From CAVUWL01 sp963787415 (GTDB lineage Bacteria > Actinomycetota > Thermoleophilia > Solirubrobacterales > 70-9), in NCBI GenBank assembly GCA_963787415.1, contig CAWBCO010000001.1, positions 186,001-250,000 on the forward strand: a stretch of 64,000 nt of DNA, written 5' to 3'. The notes under the pieces are model-generated. The model saw nothing but the letters and a program-made list of their open reading frames with translations, was not told the origin of the DNA and did no database searches. Both the position numbers and the translations under genes were made by a program. Shown here one piece after another: positions 55,239 to 63,440 of this stretch; the first letter of the stretch is position 1, and each line of letters opens with the position of its first letter.

Positions 55239-55958
55239 TCACGGTTTGGGCCGATCCGAGCGCGGCGGGCGATGAGGTTTCTGGGATCGGGGAGGGGTTG
55301 CGGGGGGCGGAGGGGGCGGTTTCGCCCTCGGGCGCCGGTAACCCGTCGCCGCCTGCACGCTTGACGGTCGCCACAGCGCGCCGTCCCTAACGGTCGCGAC
55401 CTCCTCGGCGTTGAGCGTGTCGGCGATGGCCTGAAGGCTCATACCGCTCTCGCGCATCGAGACTATCCGTCGCCGCAGCTCAGGGTCACCGGCCACGGCA
55501 AGGCGTCCACGACCTTTGCCCACTGCCTGCCTTCTTGCGTGCAGGAGGCGGTCTCGGTCGCGCTCAGCGCCGACCAGAGCTGTGATCACATCGGCCGCAC
55601 TGCGTCCTGACTTCGTCGCCGTGTCGAGAACGGGTTCGAGGATGACAAGTGCGGCAGCGGACTGATCGAGCCAAGCGATCAGGTCCACCAGCTCGGGAAC
55701 GCGGGATGCAATTACCTGCGCCACGGCGACGATCATTCCGTCGCCATCCCCGGTCCCCAGGCGAGCGATGATGTCACCCAGTCGTGGCCGGTTCAGTCCA
55801 GGCGGGTCCGCCGATGCGTCGCTCACCAGATCCACGAGCTGCCATTTCGAACGCTCGCAGGCGGCCTCGATCAGCTGGCGCTGCCGGCTCAACGATCCTT
55901 GATCGTCGCGGCTGAAGGCGCGAATGTAGCCAATTAGGCGACGGGGGTTGCCGGGCAC
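55239..55958 (-). CDS. Atypical serine-recombinase-like protein
   Basis: 239 residues. The N-terminal resolvase-like domain starts RLIGYIRAFSRDDQGSLSRQ. Canonical members read YxRVS..EQ; here an extra residue sits between Arg and Ser, and the downstream DRLSR motif is replaced by AQVIASR, so recombinase chemistry is doubtful. A C-terminal HTH (RRRIVSMRESGMSLQAIADT) is followed by a Pro-rich tail of about 30 residues (PPPPPPATPPR). It may be a DNA-binding regulator derived from a recombinase. It is upstream of and co-transcribed with DedA. Confidence 0.7.
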   Translation of the reverse strand: MPGNPRRLIGYIRAFSRDDQGSLSRQRQLIEAACERSKWQLVDLVSDASADPPGLNRPRLGDIIARLGTGDGDGMIVAVAQVIASRVPELVDLIAWLDQSAAALVILEPVLDTATKSGRSAADVITALVGAERDRDRLLHARRQAVGKGRGRLAVAGDPELRRRIVSMRESGMSLQAIADTLNAEEVATVRDGALWRPSSVQAATGYRRPRAKPPPPPPATPPRSQKPHRPPRSDRPKP

Positions 55959-55978
55959 TCTTCGATCATACGCAAGTT

Positions 55979-56506
55979 ATGTTGCGTATATTGGCGAATT
56001 GGAAGAGGAGGGGCAGGGGGTGCGGCGAACACAACCTGGTGGCGAGCCAACCGCAGTCGCGCCGCTCAGCCTCCTGGTTGCATCGACGCATTGATCGCAA
56101 GGGACTGCGTCCGCGGTTCGCCGCCTACGTGATCGTGGCGTTTTGGGCAGTTGCGATCGTCGTCTTCGGCGTCGTCGAGCGCATCGTCGACCCGAGGACG
56201 TTTCATTCGATCTGGCTCGGAATGTGGTGGGCGACTCAGACGGTGACCACGGTTGGATACGGCGACATTGTTCCCCAACAAACGGTCGGAAAGGTGATCG
56301 CGGTGTTCCTGATGTTGGGCGGCCTCTCTTTGCTTGCGGTGGTAACTGGCGCCATCACCAGCTCTTTCGTCACTCGCGCAGAGGCGGAGCGACGCGCCGC
56401 AGGAGACGACCCAACGACAACGCGACTGGAAGAGATGGCTGCTCAACTGGAGGCAATCAAGGAAGAGTTGGCACACCTTCAGCGAGGGCGAGCGGACGGT
56501 TCTTGA
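55979..56506 (+). CDS. Two-TM potassium channel (KcsA/Ion_trans_2 type)
   Basis: 175 residues. Two transmembrane helices (FAAYVIVAFWAVAIVVFGVV, then VIAVFLMLGGLSLLAVVTGA) flank the pore loop TQTVTTVGYGDIVPQQ with the TVGYG selectivity filter. A cytoplasmic coiled coil (RLEEMAAQLEAIKEELAHLQ) ends it. It would conduct K(+) across the cytoplasmic membrane. The start is uncertain: ATG 55979 is only 20 bp from the divergent recombinase start, and GTG 56039 is a possible alternative. Confidence 0.88.
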   Translation: MLRILANWKRRGRGCGEHNLVASQPQSRRSASWLHRRIDRKGLRPRFAAYVIVAFWAVAIVVFGVVERIVDPRTFHSIWLGMWWATQTVTTVGYGDIVPQQTVGKVIAVFLMLGGLSLLAVVTGAITSSFVTRAEAERRAAGDDPTTTRLEEMAAQLEAIKEELAHLQRGRADGS

Positions 56507-57286
56507 TCAGGGCCACTCGGGCCTTTGCCAAGTGAGGATCGCAAGACCCATGTCCGGTTTGGTTTGGGGGTCAGCTCGGCATCCTTAGCGCCTTTCGCGT
56601 GGGCGCCCTTGGCTGGTGCAATCGCCGCCTGCCGCAGCTTTGAGGTTGGGAAGACGATCCTCCTCTGGCAGCGATCGCACTTGCGGATTACCTCGCACGC
56701 CGTCCAGGGCGGCCGCAAGCCGGCGAAGCTGCGGCGTAATGGATTCCAGCCGATGCAGTCGGCGGTCAGGGCAGCCAGGAACTCGGCGAGCGCGGGTGAC
56801 TCCGGTCGTGCTCGAGGATTGCTGAGGGCCTCGACGGTGAACGATTCGGAGGCCCCGCGGCTCTCACGAGTCAGGATTGACTCCGGGACTGCCCGATCAC
56901 GGCCATCGATCCAGCAGCCGGGCCATATCTTCGAATCGGCCCGCAACCTGCTGGTTCCAGATGACCCGTTTTGGCGCCAATCAACGCGCCTGCGGATGAG
57001 CTCGTGGCAAGTGAGAGGGGCGGCTCGGGTTCCAACAGGGTGCGGTCAGTGATCTCTTGGTCCGGTCGCAGGTTGGGGCGTCGCTTGCACCAGGGCGTCG
57101 GGGCTGGTCGTGATCGAGGGCGTTTGCTCCTCGCGAGCCCGGAGCCCGCTAACGGCGCGGTAGAGGCATTCTCGCCTCCCAGTGACTCCGCCGCTACCAA
57201 TTCATCCATACTGGTGCCTTGTGGATCCCTTTGCAGTTGCATCTTGAGACCGGAGAGCTTCCCTCATTCACGCTGTCTTTAGGCGC
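56507..57286. other. Long spacer with no supported gene
   Basis: About 780 bp between the channel and the small membrane protein. Open frames on both strands lack family motifs; the minus-strand frame at 56479-56946 contains a CxxC (KCDRCQRR) that could be a decayed zinc-binding protein. Possibly a gene remnant. Confidence 0.35.
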
Positions 57287-57508
57287 TTGGTGGAGGCTAC
57301 TCGGGCGTTCGTGATGTTGCTGCTCGCCTCTCTCAAACTGCTGCTGATCCCAATTGGGATCCTCGCCTTCTTGCTCGTATTGCTTATCATCGGCGCGGTC
57401 GGGCTGGGAGTTGCGATGGCCGTGATCTCCTCGTTGTCTTGGCTCTGGCGTCTAACCTTCAAGCGCGGACCCAGACCCGGGCACCGTCTTCACGACCCCT
57501 TTACCTAA
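57287..57508 (+). CDS. Small hydrophobic membrane protein (about 72 aa)
   Basis: The frame from TTG 57287 (or GTG 57290) encodes a short polar start and two hydrophobic helices, FVMLLLASLKLLLIPIGILA and LLIIGAVGLGVAMAVISSLS, then a basic end (RLTFKRGPRPGH). Its position just before the mannosyltransferase gene suggests a shared transcript. No family is recognised. Confidence 0.45.
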   Translation: MVEATRAFVMLLLASLKLLLIPIGILAFLLVLLIIGAVGLGVAMAVISSLSWLWRLTFKRGPRPGHRLHDPFT

Positions 57509-57535
57509 CCGACCTACTTTCCGCCCGCCAGATCG

Positions 57536-58846
57536 GTGGACACCCTGACGTCACATCCAGTCGATGACCTCGAGCGCTTGCCCGCGGATGGGTCGGTGCT
57601 CCTCAGCGAGGAACGCCGCACCGCGCTTCGCGACGTCTTGGGGGCATTCTTCTCCTCTCGGCTGCTGGTCTGGATCGTTGGGGTCGGCGCCGCCCTTGCG
57701 GTCGGCTTGTACCCGGGAACGTCGTCGCTGCTTGACCCCCATCACCTGACGGCACCGTTTCACCAGCACTTTCTCAACATCCTGATTTCCCCCGCGGCCC
57801 GATGGGACTCGGCCTGGTACCTGAGCATCGCCAAGACCGGCTACTCGCTCTCTTATCAGACGGTCTTCTTTCCCCTCTACCCGGGACTGATCCGGCTTGG
57901 AGGAGATGTCGTCGGGGGTGGTCTCGACCTTCTCGTCGGAATCGTCATCTCATTTGCCTGCTCGGTTGGTGCTCTCTATCTCTTACACCGGTTGGTGACG
58001 CTTGAGTTCAATCCGCAGCTGGCACGAAATACCGTCTGGATCGTTGCTTGGCTGCCGGTTTCAGTCGCCCTTTCAGCGGTCTACTCGGAGTCGATCTTCT
58101 TGGTCCTTGCAATCGGCTCCTTCTATGCGGGACGACGAGGGCGCTGGGCTTTGGCCGGAGTCTTAGCGGGCCTTTCCTCCGCAAGTCGCAATGGTGGGAT
58201 CTTGTTGCTCTTACCCCTGCTCGTCCTATACATGTACGGTCCGCGCACCGACCGAGCGCCCGACATGCCGGGGGCAAAAGGCCTAAATCCGCGCTATCTC
58301 TTGCGGCCCGACGTCGCCTGGCTAGCACTCGTACCCGTTGGTCTGGTTGCCTTCATGGTCTACCTCGGCGTGACCATCGGGCACCCCCTTGACCCATTCA
58401 CCCACCAACACCACTGGGGTCGCTACTTCTTTCCGCTTGGTGGCATTCCACTTGAGATCTGGACCCTGCTCAAGGATCTCGCCGCCGCGGTCCCGGGCCT
58501 CGATCCGCGCCGGGCGGCGAAAATATCGGTGAGCGGTGTCTTCCGCCACTTTTACTCCTTCGCCTTCCTCGTCCTCGCAGCGGTCTTGTTGCGCATCTGC
58601 TGGAAGCGATTGCCTGCCGCCTATACCGTGTTCGCCGCGATCAGCCTCGCGATGGCCGTCTCGGTGCCGGCGAATAACGAACCGCTGAAGTCCCTGCCCC
58701 GCTTCACCCTTGTGATGTTCCCCCTTTGGATTGCCTTGGCCCTGTGGGCGACCGAGCATCGTCGGGTTCGTACGGTGATCGCGATCTCGGCGCCGCTGCT
58801 CGCCCTTTCCACCTACCTCTTTGTGATCTGGAGCTGGCCGCCTTAG
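57536..58846 (+). CDS. PIG-V-like membrane mannosyltransferase
   Basis: 436 residues from GTG 57536. More than eight hydrophobic helices follow a short cytoplasmic N-terminus. GT-C/PIG-V hallmarks are the luminal-loop motif ARWDSAWYLSIAKTGYSL (conserved Trp-Asp in WD.xxYL), FFPLYPGLIR and SASRNGGILLLLP. Bacterial members are thought to transfer mannose from a polyprenyl-phosphate donor in envelope glycan or protein mannosylation. Specificity is inferred from family only. No other glycan gene is adjacent. Confidence 0.82.
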   Translation: MDTLTSHPVDDLERLPADGSVLLSEERRTALRDVLGAFFSSRLLVWIVGVGAALAVGLYPGTSSLLDPHHLTAPFHQHFLNILISPAARWDSAWYLSIAKTGYSLSYQTVFFPLYPGLIRLGGDVVGGGLDLLVGIVISFACSVGALYLLHRLVTLEFNPQLARNTVWIVAWLPVSVALSAVYSESIFLVLAIGSFYAGRRGRWALAGVLAGLSSASRNGGILLLLPLLVLYMYGPRTDRAPDMPGAKGLNPRYLLRPDVAWLALVPVGLVAFMVYLGVTIGHPLDPFTHQHHWGRYFFPLGGIPLEIWTLLKDLAAAVPGLDPRRAAKISVSGVFRHFYSFAFLVLAAVLLRICWKRLPAAYTVFAAISLAMAVSVPANNEPLKSLPRFTLVMFPLWIALALWATEHRRVRTVIAISAPLLALSTYLFVIWSWPP

Positions 58847-58874
58847 TCAGCTCCCCGGAGAACAGAGGTCACTC

Positions 58875-59453
58875 ATGCGAATCGTCGTCATCAATCACCT
58901 CACCCTCGATGGTGTCATGCAGTCCCCTGGTCGAGCCGATGAGGACACCCGTGGTGGTTTCGCTCACGGTGGTTGGGCGATTCCCGGAAACGATGAGGTG
59001 ATGGGCCAGGCGCTCTCCGAGCGGATGGGCAAGCCGAGCGGCGGCCTGCTGCTCGGCCGTCTCAGCTATGAGGAGATGCTTTCCTTCTGGAACGCCGAGG
59101 GCGGCATGTATAAGGACGCGCTCAACTCCGCACCCAAGTACGTGGCCTCGACGAGCTCCGAGACGAGACTCGATTGGCCCAACTCGACCCTCCTGGACGG
59201 GGACATTTCCGCCGCCGTGGCCGAGCTTAGGCAGAACTCGGCCGGTGACCTCCTGATCATGGGCAGCGGCCAGCTGATCCGCTCACTGCTGCCCCACGGG
59301 CTGATCGACGAATACCTGCTGATCATCCACCCCCTCCTGCTCGGCTCCGGCGAGCGCCTGTTCGATCACCAAAGCCACCCCGTCAAGTTGCGGCTCCTCA
59401 GCAGCACCCCCACTACAACCGGCGTGATCCTCGCGACCTACCAACCCGTCTAG
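58875..59453 (+). CDS. Dihydrofolate-reductase/RibD C-terminal-fold reductase (second copy)
   Basis: 192 residues from ATG 58875, with AGAGG upstream. Family motifs are INHLTLDGVMQSPGRADED at the N-terminus, LLLGRLSYEEMLSFW, LLIMGSGQLIRSLLPHGLID and IHPLLLGSGERLFD. It is related to the reductase at 39661 but not in the same operon. It would be an NADPH-dependent reductase of unknown substrate. Confidence 0.88.
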   Translation: MRIVVINHLTLDGVMQSPGRADEDTRGGFAHGGWAIPGNDEVMGQALSERMGKPSGGLLLGRLSYEEMLSFWNAEGGMYKDALNSAPKYVASTSSETRLDWPNSTLLDGDISAAVAELRQNSAGDLLIMGSGQLIRSLLPHGLIDEYLLIIHPLLLGSGERLFDHQSHPVKLRLLSSTPTTTGVILATYQPV

Positions 59454-59637
59454 CGCCCAACGACCTCGACGCCGCTGTCGCGGTCAGCACCTTGCCCGAG
59501 TGGCTGAGACCTCCTCCCGTGGCAGCGGAGCAGCAAGGTCGCTGGGCAGAGAACCGCGGGCCCCTGTCCATCGAGGGGCCTGGGCGCCGACGCTCAGATG
59601 CGCAGATCGGTAGGTCAGTTTCATCCTATGTGGCCCT
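59454..59637. other. Short spacer before the GH3 gene
   Basis: 184 bp, no supported gene. TTGACA occurs just downstream, at 59688, but no good -10 follows. Confidence 0.3.
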
Positions 59638-60972
59638 ATGGCGGGAGCAATACTCCCGAGGAGGTGGTCCACCTTGCGATCGGCCTTGACAAACTCCTCA
59701 GACATTTTTGCAAGTCCAAAGATTTTGTCCGAAACTCAGATCAAGAAAAAGGAGTCCAATCTCAGGCCCAACGGGCAGCCTCATCGTCGTGGTCCACATT
59801 GGACTTTGACTTCTAGGCACGCGATTGCTTTGGCGGTTGCTCTCGCTCTCATTCTCGCTTGTAAGTCAAACGATGCGGGCTCCGCTCCCTGGGCGAGGCC
59901 CAATCGCCTCGTTCCGGGCACCGACGCGCAGCCCTCGCTTGCAGGGTCGAGTCCGGGGTTTGGAGGAGAGCTCAGCCTGCGCCAGTTAGTTGGCGAGCGG
60001 CTGCTCGTCGGGTTTGATGGTACGCACCCCCCGCCTGCACTTCTCTCCAGCCTGAGGAACGGCGATGTGGCAGGAGTGGTCCTCTATAGCCAAAATCTTG
60101 GAAGCACTGCTCAGATCATCGCGCTCGATAAAGAGCTGCGCCGCGCCGGGGAAAGCTCGCCGATCGGATTGCCGCCGCTGGTCGCCGTCGATCAGGAGGG
60201 CGGCGAGGTAAGGCGAGTTCCCGGCCCGCCAGTGCGCTCCGCGGAAGAAATCGGTTCGACCCACAATCGCTCGTTAGCCGAAGCGATCGGCAAGCGAGCA
60301 GGCTCTTACCTGCGGGCGCTCGGCTTCAATGTCGATCTCGCGCCTGTTGTCGACGTTGCCAGACCAGGAAGTGAGATGGCGCTCGAGCATCGCTCCTTTG
60401 GCCGTAGCCCCGCCGTTGTCTCTGCCCTTGGCGGCGCGTTCGCGCAGGGACTGGCGGGAAGTGGCATCGCCGCGGTGGCAAAGCACTTCCCTGGCCAAGG
60501 CGGGGCCTATGCGAACAGCGATGAAGCCCCGACCATTATCCGGCTTAGCAGAGCGACGCTCCTGCACACCGATGTCATGCCATTTCGGCACCTGATTGAT
60601 TTGGGCGTGCCGATGGTGATGGTCTCTAACGCGGTCTACCCTGCATTCAGCTCGCGGCCCGCCTCCCTTTCGTTCCAGGTCGCGAACGGCCTGCTTCGTC
60701 ACCAGCTTCACTTTCGCGGCGTCTCCATTAGCGACGATTTGGGGGTTCGCGCACTCGCCCGATACGGCGCCGTGCCACGACTGGCAGTCGAGGGGGTGCG
60801 TGCCGGAGACGACCTGGTGCTCATCGGTCACTCCCTGTCGCTGGCATTAAGGGCGAACAGGGTGCTCTTACGGGATGCACGCGAGGGAGCGATGTCCCGC
60901 TCAATGCTGGCCTCATCAGCCAGGCGCGTTTTGGCTCTACGAGGAACGCTGAAGCGCCTGCCATCTGGTTGA
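59638..60972 (+). CDS. GH3-family glycoside hydrolase lipoprotein with atypical active site
   Basis: Open from ATG 59638 (444 aa), but the first ~56 residues look non-coding. TTG 59806 gives MTSRHAIALAVALALILACK with a lipobox and is likelier. The TIM-barrel part shows VAVDQEGGEVRRVPGPP, FNVDLAPVVDVARPG, KHFPGQGGA and the nucleophile region VSISDDLGVRAL. NagZ-type enzymes have KHFPGHG and a catalytic Asp-x-His (DSH) in the following loop; here these read KHFPGQG and NSD, so the usual general acid/base His is absent. The nucleophile Asp is kept. It may have altered chemistry or no hexosaminidase activity. It is anchored outside the membrane. Confidence 0.85.
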   Translation: MAGAILPRRWSTLRSALTNSSDIFASPKILSETQIKKKESNLRPNGQPHRRGPHWTLTSRHAIALAVALALILACKSNDAGSAPWARPNRLVPGTDAQPSLAGSSPGFGGELSLRQLVGERLLVGFDGTHPPPALLSSLRNGDVAGVVLYSQNLGSTAQIIALDKELRRAGESSPIGLPPLVAVDQEGGEVRRVPGPPVRSAEEIGSTHNRSLAEAIGKRAGSYLRALGFNVDLAPVVDVARPGSEMALEHRSFGRSPAVVSALGGAFAQGLAGSGIAAVAKHFPGQGGAYANSDEAPTIIRLSRATLLHTDVMPFRHLIDLGVPMVMVSNAVYPAFSSRPASLSFQVANGLLRHQLHFRGVSISDDLGVRALARYGAVPRLAVEGVRAGDDLVLIGHSLSLALRANRVLLRDAREGAMSRSMLASSARRVLALRGTLKRLPSG

Positions 60973-61062
60973 GGAGGGGCGCGAGAATCCTAAAAAGAGC
61001 GTTTCTCCTTCAGCGGGGCTCTTATGCCCCTGCGGGTCTTTGGCGCCGACAATCAGCTCGGA

Positions 61063-63018
61063 TCAGTGCACGATGCAGGTTGGACTGCCGCGGCTACCTT
61101 GCGGAAATGCGTGGGCCAGGGCCTGGGCAATCAGTCGGCTGCGGGCCGCATAGCCAGGTGAGTTGAAGTGAATCCCATCTTCGATGAACCACGAATTGCG
61201 CACCACGGATGCCCAGTCAAAAATTCTCAGGTTGGGATAGATGCGGCACGCTTTTACCAGCGCTTGGTCCCATGCCCGCATGTTCTGCTCCGAGTACGGC
61301 CCGCTCGAAAGCAAGGACTTCACATTGACCCAGAGTACGGGTTGGTTCCCGATCACCGACATCATCTGCCGGATTCGTGCCATCTGCCCAACGGTTGAAC
61401 CAACGTAGATGTTCGCTGCGTCATTTGTGCCCAGCGCCAATACCCAGCAGCCGTGATAGCCCTGATGTCTCCAGGCCTGTGCAACTTCCTGGCCGTTGGG
61501 TTGGCCTTCGAATCTCTCGACTATCGAGCGCGCGCCTGAAATCTCGAAATGCTGGATGCCCGCGCCGACGCGGGCGTATTGGGCGCTGATTCGCTGACTC
61601 GCGCGAGGCAGATATTCGGGGGAGACCAGTCCCTCGGAGGTGGAGTCTCCAATATCAATGACAGCCCGACAAGATGTGCGCTTGGAGGAGGCCGCGTAGG
61701 CCGCTGTCGCCGTTTTGGGAACCGGTACTGAAATGGTTTTGGAAATGTCGTGTCCGAGGGCGGGGGGGGGAGTTCCGGTCAGGCCAGATCCGACTCCGGC
61801 GAGGCCGGCGCAGGCGATCACAAAAACAGCAAGACCAGCTGAGAGGACCGCCCAGGCTGCTCGCGAGACTCGCTCCGCCCGCCAGGAGCCCGATCGAATC
61901 TGCTTCCATAAACGCGCGAGAGCGCCGTGGCGTACCGGCTCCTCGACGAATCGCCACGACAGCGCCGCGATCGCGAAGGTCGCACCAACCTGAAGCGCGT
62001 CGCGGAGGAGGTCGGTTCCGTGGGCTCCAGACGGTGTGGTTAAGACGATGATCGGGTAGTGCCAGAGGTAGATGCCGTAGGAGCGCACACCGATCCAGCG
62101 CAGCGGTGCCCAGCCGAGGATTGCGCCCAGCTTGGCGGCAGGGTGAACGAGCGCGGCAATGACGAGCACCGTCGCCGCGGAGAGCAGCACAAAGCCGCCC
62201 TCATAAATGAACGGGGAGTATTGGTCTGTGCGCCAAAACATCACGGCGATCACGATCAAGCCTGCGATGCCAAGACCATCGACCGTCCGCTGAGCGCTGG
62301 CCTTCACCCTTGAACTCAGCCGGCGACTGGGCCATACCATGGCCAGTGCGGCCCCGGCGAGGAGCTCAAAAGCGCGCGTGTCGGTGCCGTAGTAAACGCG
62401 CGAGGGGTCGAGACTCGGGTGATATAGAAGCGCCATCTCGATTGCCGATGCCCCCGCCAGAAGCAGGGTCACCAGCGCCAGTCGAGGGCGCACTTCGGTG
62501 CGGTTTCGCACTTCCCCGACGATCCGCACCCCTAGCAGCAAGAGAAAGGGCCAGATTAGGTAGAACTGCTCCTCGACCGCTAGCGACCAAAGGTGGTTGA
62601 GCGGCGAGGGTGAGGCGAAGCGAGCAAAGTAGGAGATGTGCTGGAAGATCAGCCACCAATTGCTCACGTAGAGGGCCGCGGCGCCGACGGCTTCTCTGAA
62701 GTCGGGTGGTTGGGCCGGTCCAAACAGGGTGACCCAGGCAACGACAACCGCCAGCATCACGAAGAGCGCTGGCAGTAGCCGCCGCGCGCGGGCAAGCCAA
62801 AAGCTGAGGATGTGAATGCGGCTGGTGCGCGCCAGTTGTGCCAGCAGCAGGTCGGTAATCAAGTAACCGCTAAGAGTGAAAAAGACCCCGACACCGAGCA
62901 AGCCGCCTGGGGCCCAGCCAAATTCAAGATGAAAGGCGATCACAGCGAGCACGGCAATTGCTCGTAGACCGTCCAGTCCGGGCATGTAGCGCTGACCGCG
63001 CTTGACGGGTTCGGGCAT
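61063..63018 (-). CDS. Acyltransferase-3 with C-terminal SGNH domain (OafA/YrhL-like)
   Basis: 651 residues. The N-terminal acyltransferase-3 part begins YMPGLDGLRAIAVLAVIAFH (conserved RAxAV and His), then GVGVFFTLSGYLITDLLL and SPLNHLWSLAVEEQFYLIWP. About ten transmembrane helices follow. The C-terminal SGNH-like region has CRAVIDIGDSTSEGLVSP (Ser block), ALGTNDAANIYVG and IEDGIHFNSPG with the Asp/His pair. These proteins O-acetylate cell-surface polysaccharide or peptidoglycan, using acetyl-CoA inside and transferring outside. The acceptor is unknown. Confidence 0.92.
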   Translation of the reverse strand: MPEPVKRGQRYMPGLDGLRAIAVLAVIAFHLEFGWAPGGLLGVGVFFTLSGYLITDLLLAQLARTSRIHILSFWLARARRLLPALFVMLAVVVAWVTLFGPAQPPDFREAVGAAALYVSNWWLIFQHISYFARFASPSPLNHLWSLAVEEQFYLIWPFLLLLGVRIVGEVRNRTEVRPRLALVTLLLAGASAIEMALLYHPSLDPSRVYYGTDTRAFELLAGAALAMVWPSRRLSSRVKASAQRTVDGLGIAGLIVIAVMFWRTDQYSPFIYEGGFVLLSAATVLVIAALVHPAAKLGAILGWAPLRWIGVRSYGIYLWHYPIIVLTTPSGAHGTDLLRDALQVGATFAIAALSWRFVEEPVRHGALARLWKQIRSGSWRAERVSRAAWAVLSAGLAVFVIACAGLAGVGSGLTGTPPPALGHDISKTISVPVPKTATAAYAASSKRTSCRAVIDIGDSTSEGLVSPEYLPRASQRISAQYARVGAGIQHFEISGARSIVERFEGQPNGQEVAQAWRHQGYHGCWVLALGTNDAANIYVGSTVGQMARIRQMMSVIGNQPVLWVNVKSLLSSGPYSEQNMRAWDQALVKACRIYPNLRIFDWASVVRNSWFIEDGIHFNSPGYAARSRLIAQALAHAFPQGSRGSPTCIVH

Positions 63019-63303
63019 GGCGGGACTTACATGGTAAGCAGGGCGGCCCCGGCATGGCCGAGGACCCTCTTACGTGGGCTTCAGCGCCCGCCGCTCAGCA
63101 GCGGCCACCCAGCATCGGGCCAAACGACGCGAAGTTGGTCTCTGCGGCGATCCCAAACCGCGCGGTCTGAATCCAGCAACCCTGCCCAGCGTGGGTCAGT
63201 GGAGCCCCGTTCGCGCCGGATCGCTTGCCAAAAGCCAGATAATTTCCCGACCTGACCGAAAGAGCGCGAACTGGACAGGAAGGCTTCTGCGCAAAGAGTC
63301 TTA

Positions 63304-63376
63304 AGCCGGCGCCCGGATTCGAACCGGGGACCCCTTCATTACGAGTGAAGTGCTCTACCAACTGAGCTACGCCGGC
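63304..63376 (-). tRNA. tRNA-Thr (anticodon CGT)
   Basis: The minus strand reads GCCGGCG for the 5' acceptor arm (63376-63370), pairing with CGCCGGC (63311-63305). D arm is AGCTCAGTTGGTAGAGC. The anticodon arm CTTCA-CTCGTAA-TGAAG gives CGT (Thr). T arm is CCGGG-TTCGAAT-CCGGG. CCA is not encoded. Confidence 0.94.
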
Positions 63377-63440
63377 GGATCGGTGCATTCTAGGATGCGG
63401 GCGCCCGCGTTCCGTCGCGTCTGGAGTCGAAGATGGGGCA

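Noticed and set aside
56525..57052. 175-codon plus-strand frame after the K+ channel
   Set aside because: No motif and Arg/Ser-rich composition; a competing minus-strand frame is equally plausible, so neither is called.
59684..59720. TTGACA as a promoter for the GH3 gene
   Set aside because: No acceptable -10 hexamer 16-18 nt downstream.
63095..63388. 97-codon minus-strand frame at the tRNA-Thr locus
   Set aside because: It is a translation of the tRNA gene and its flank (GVAQLVEH...GSNPGAG is the typical tRNA artefact).
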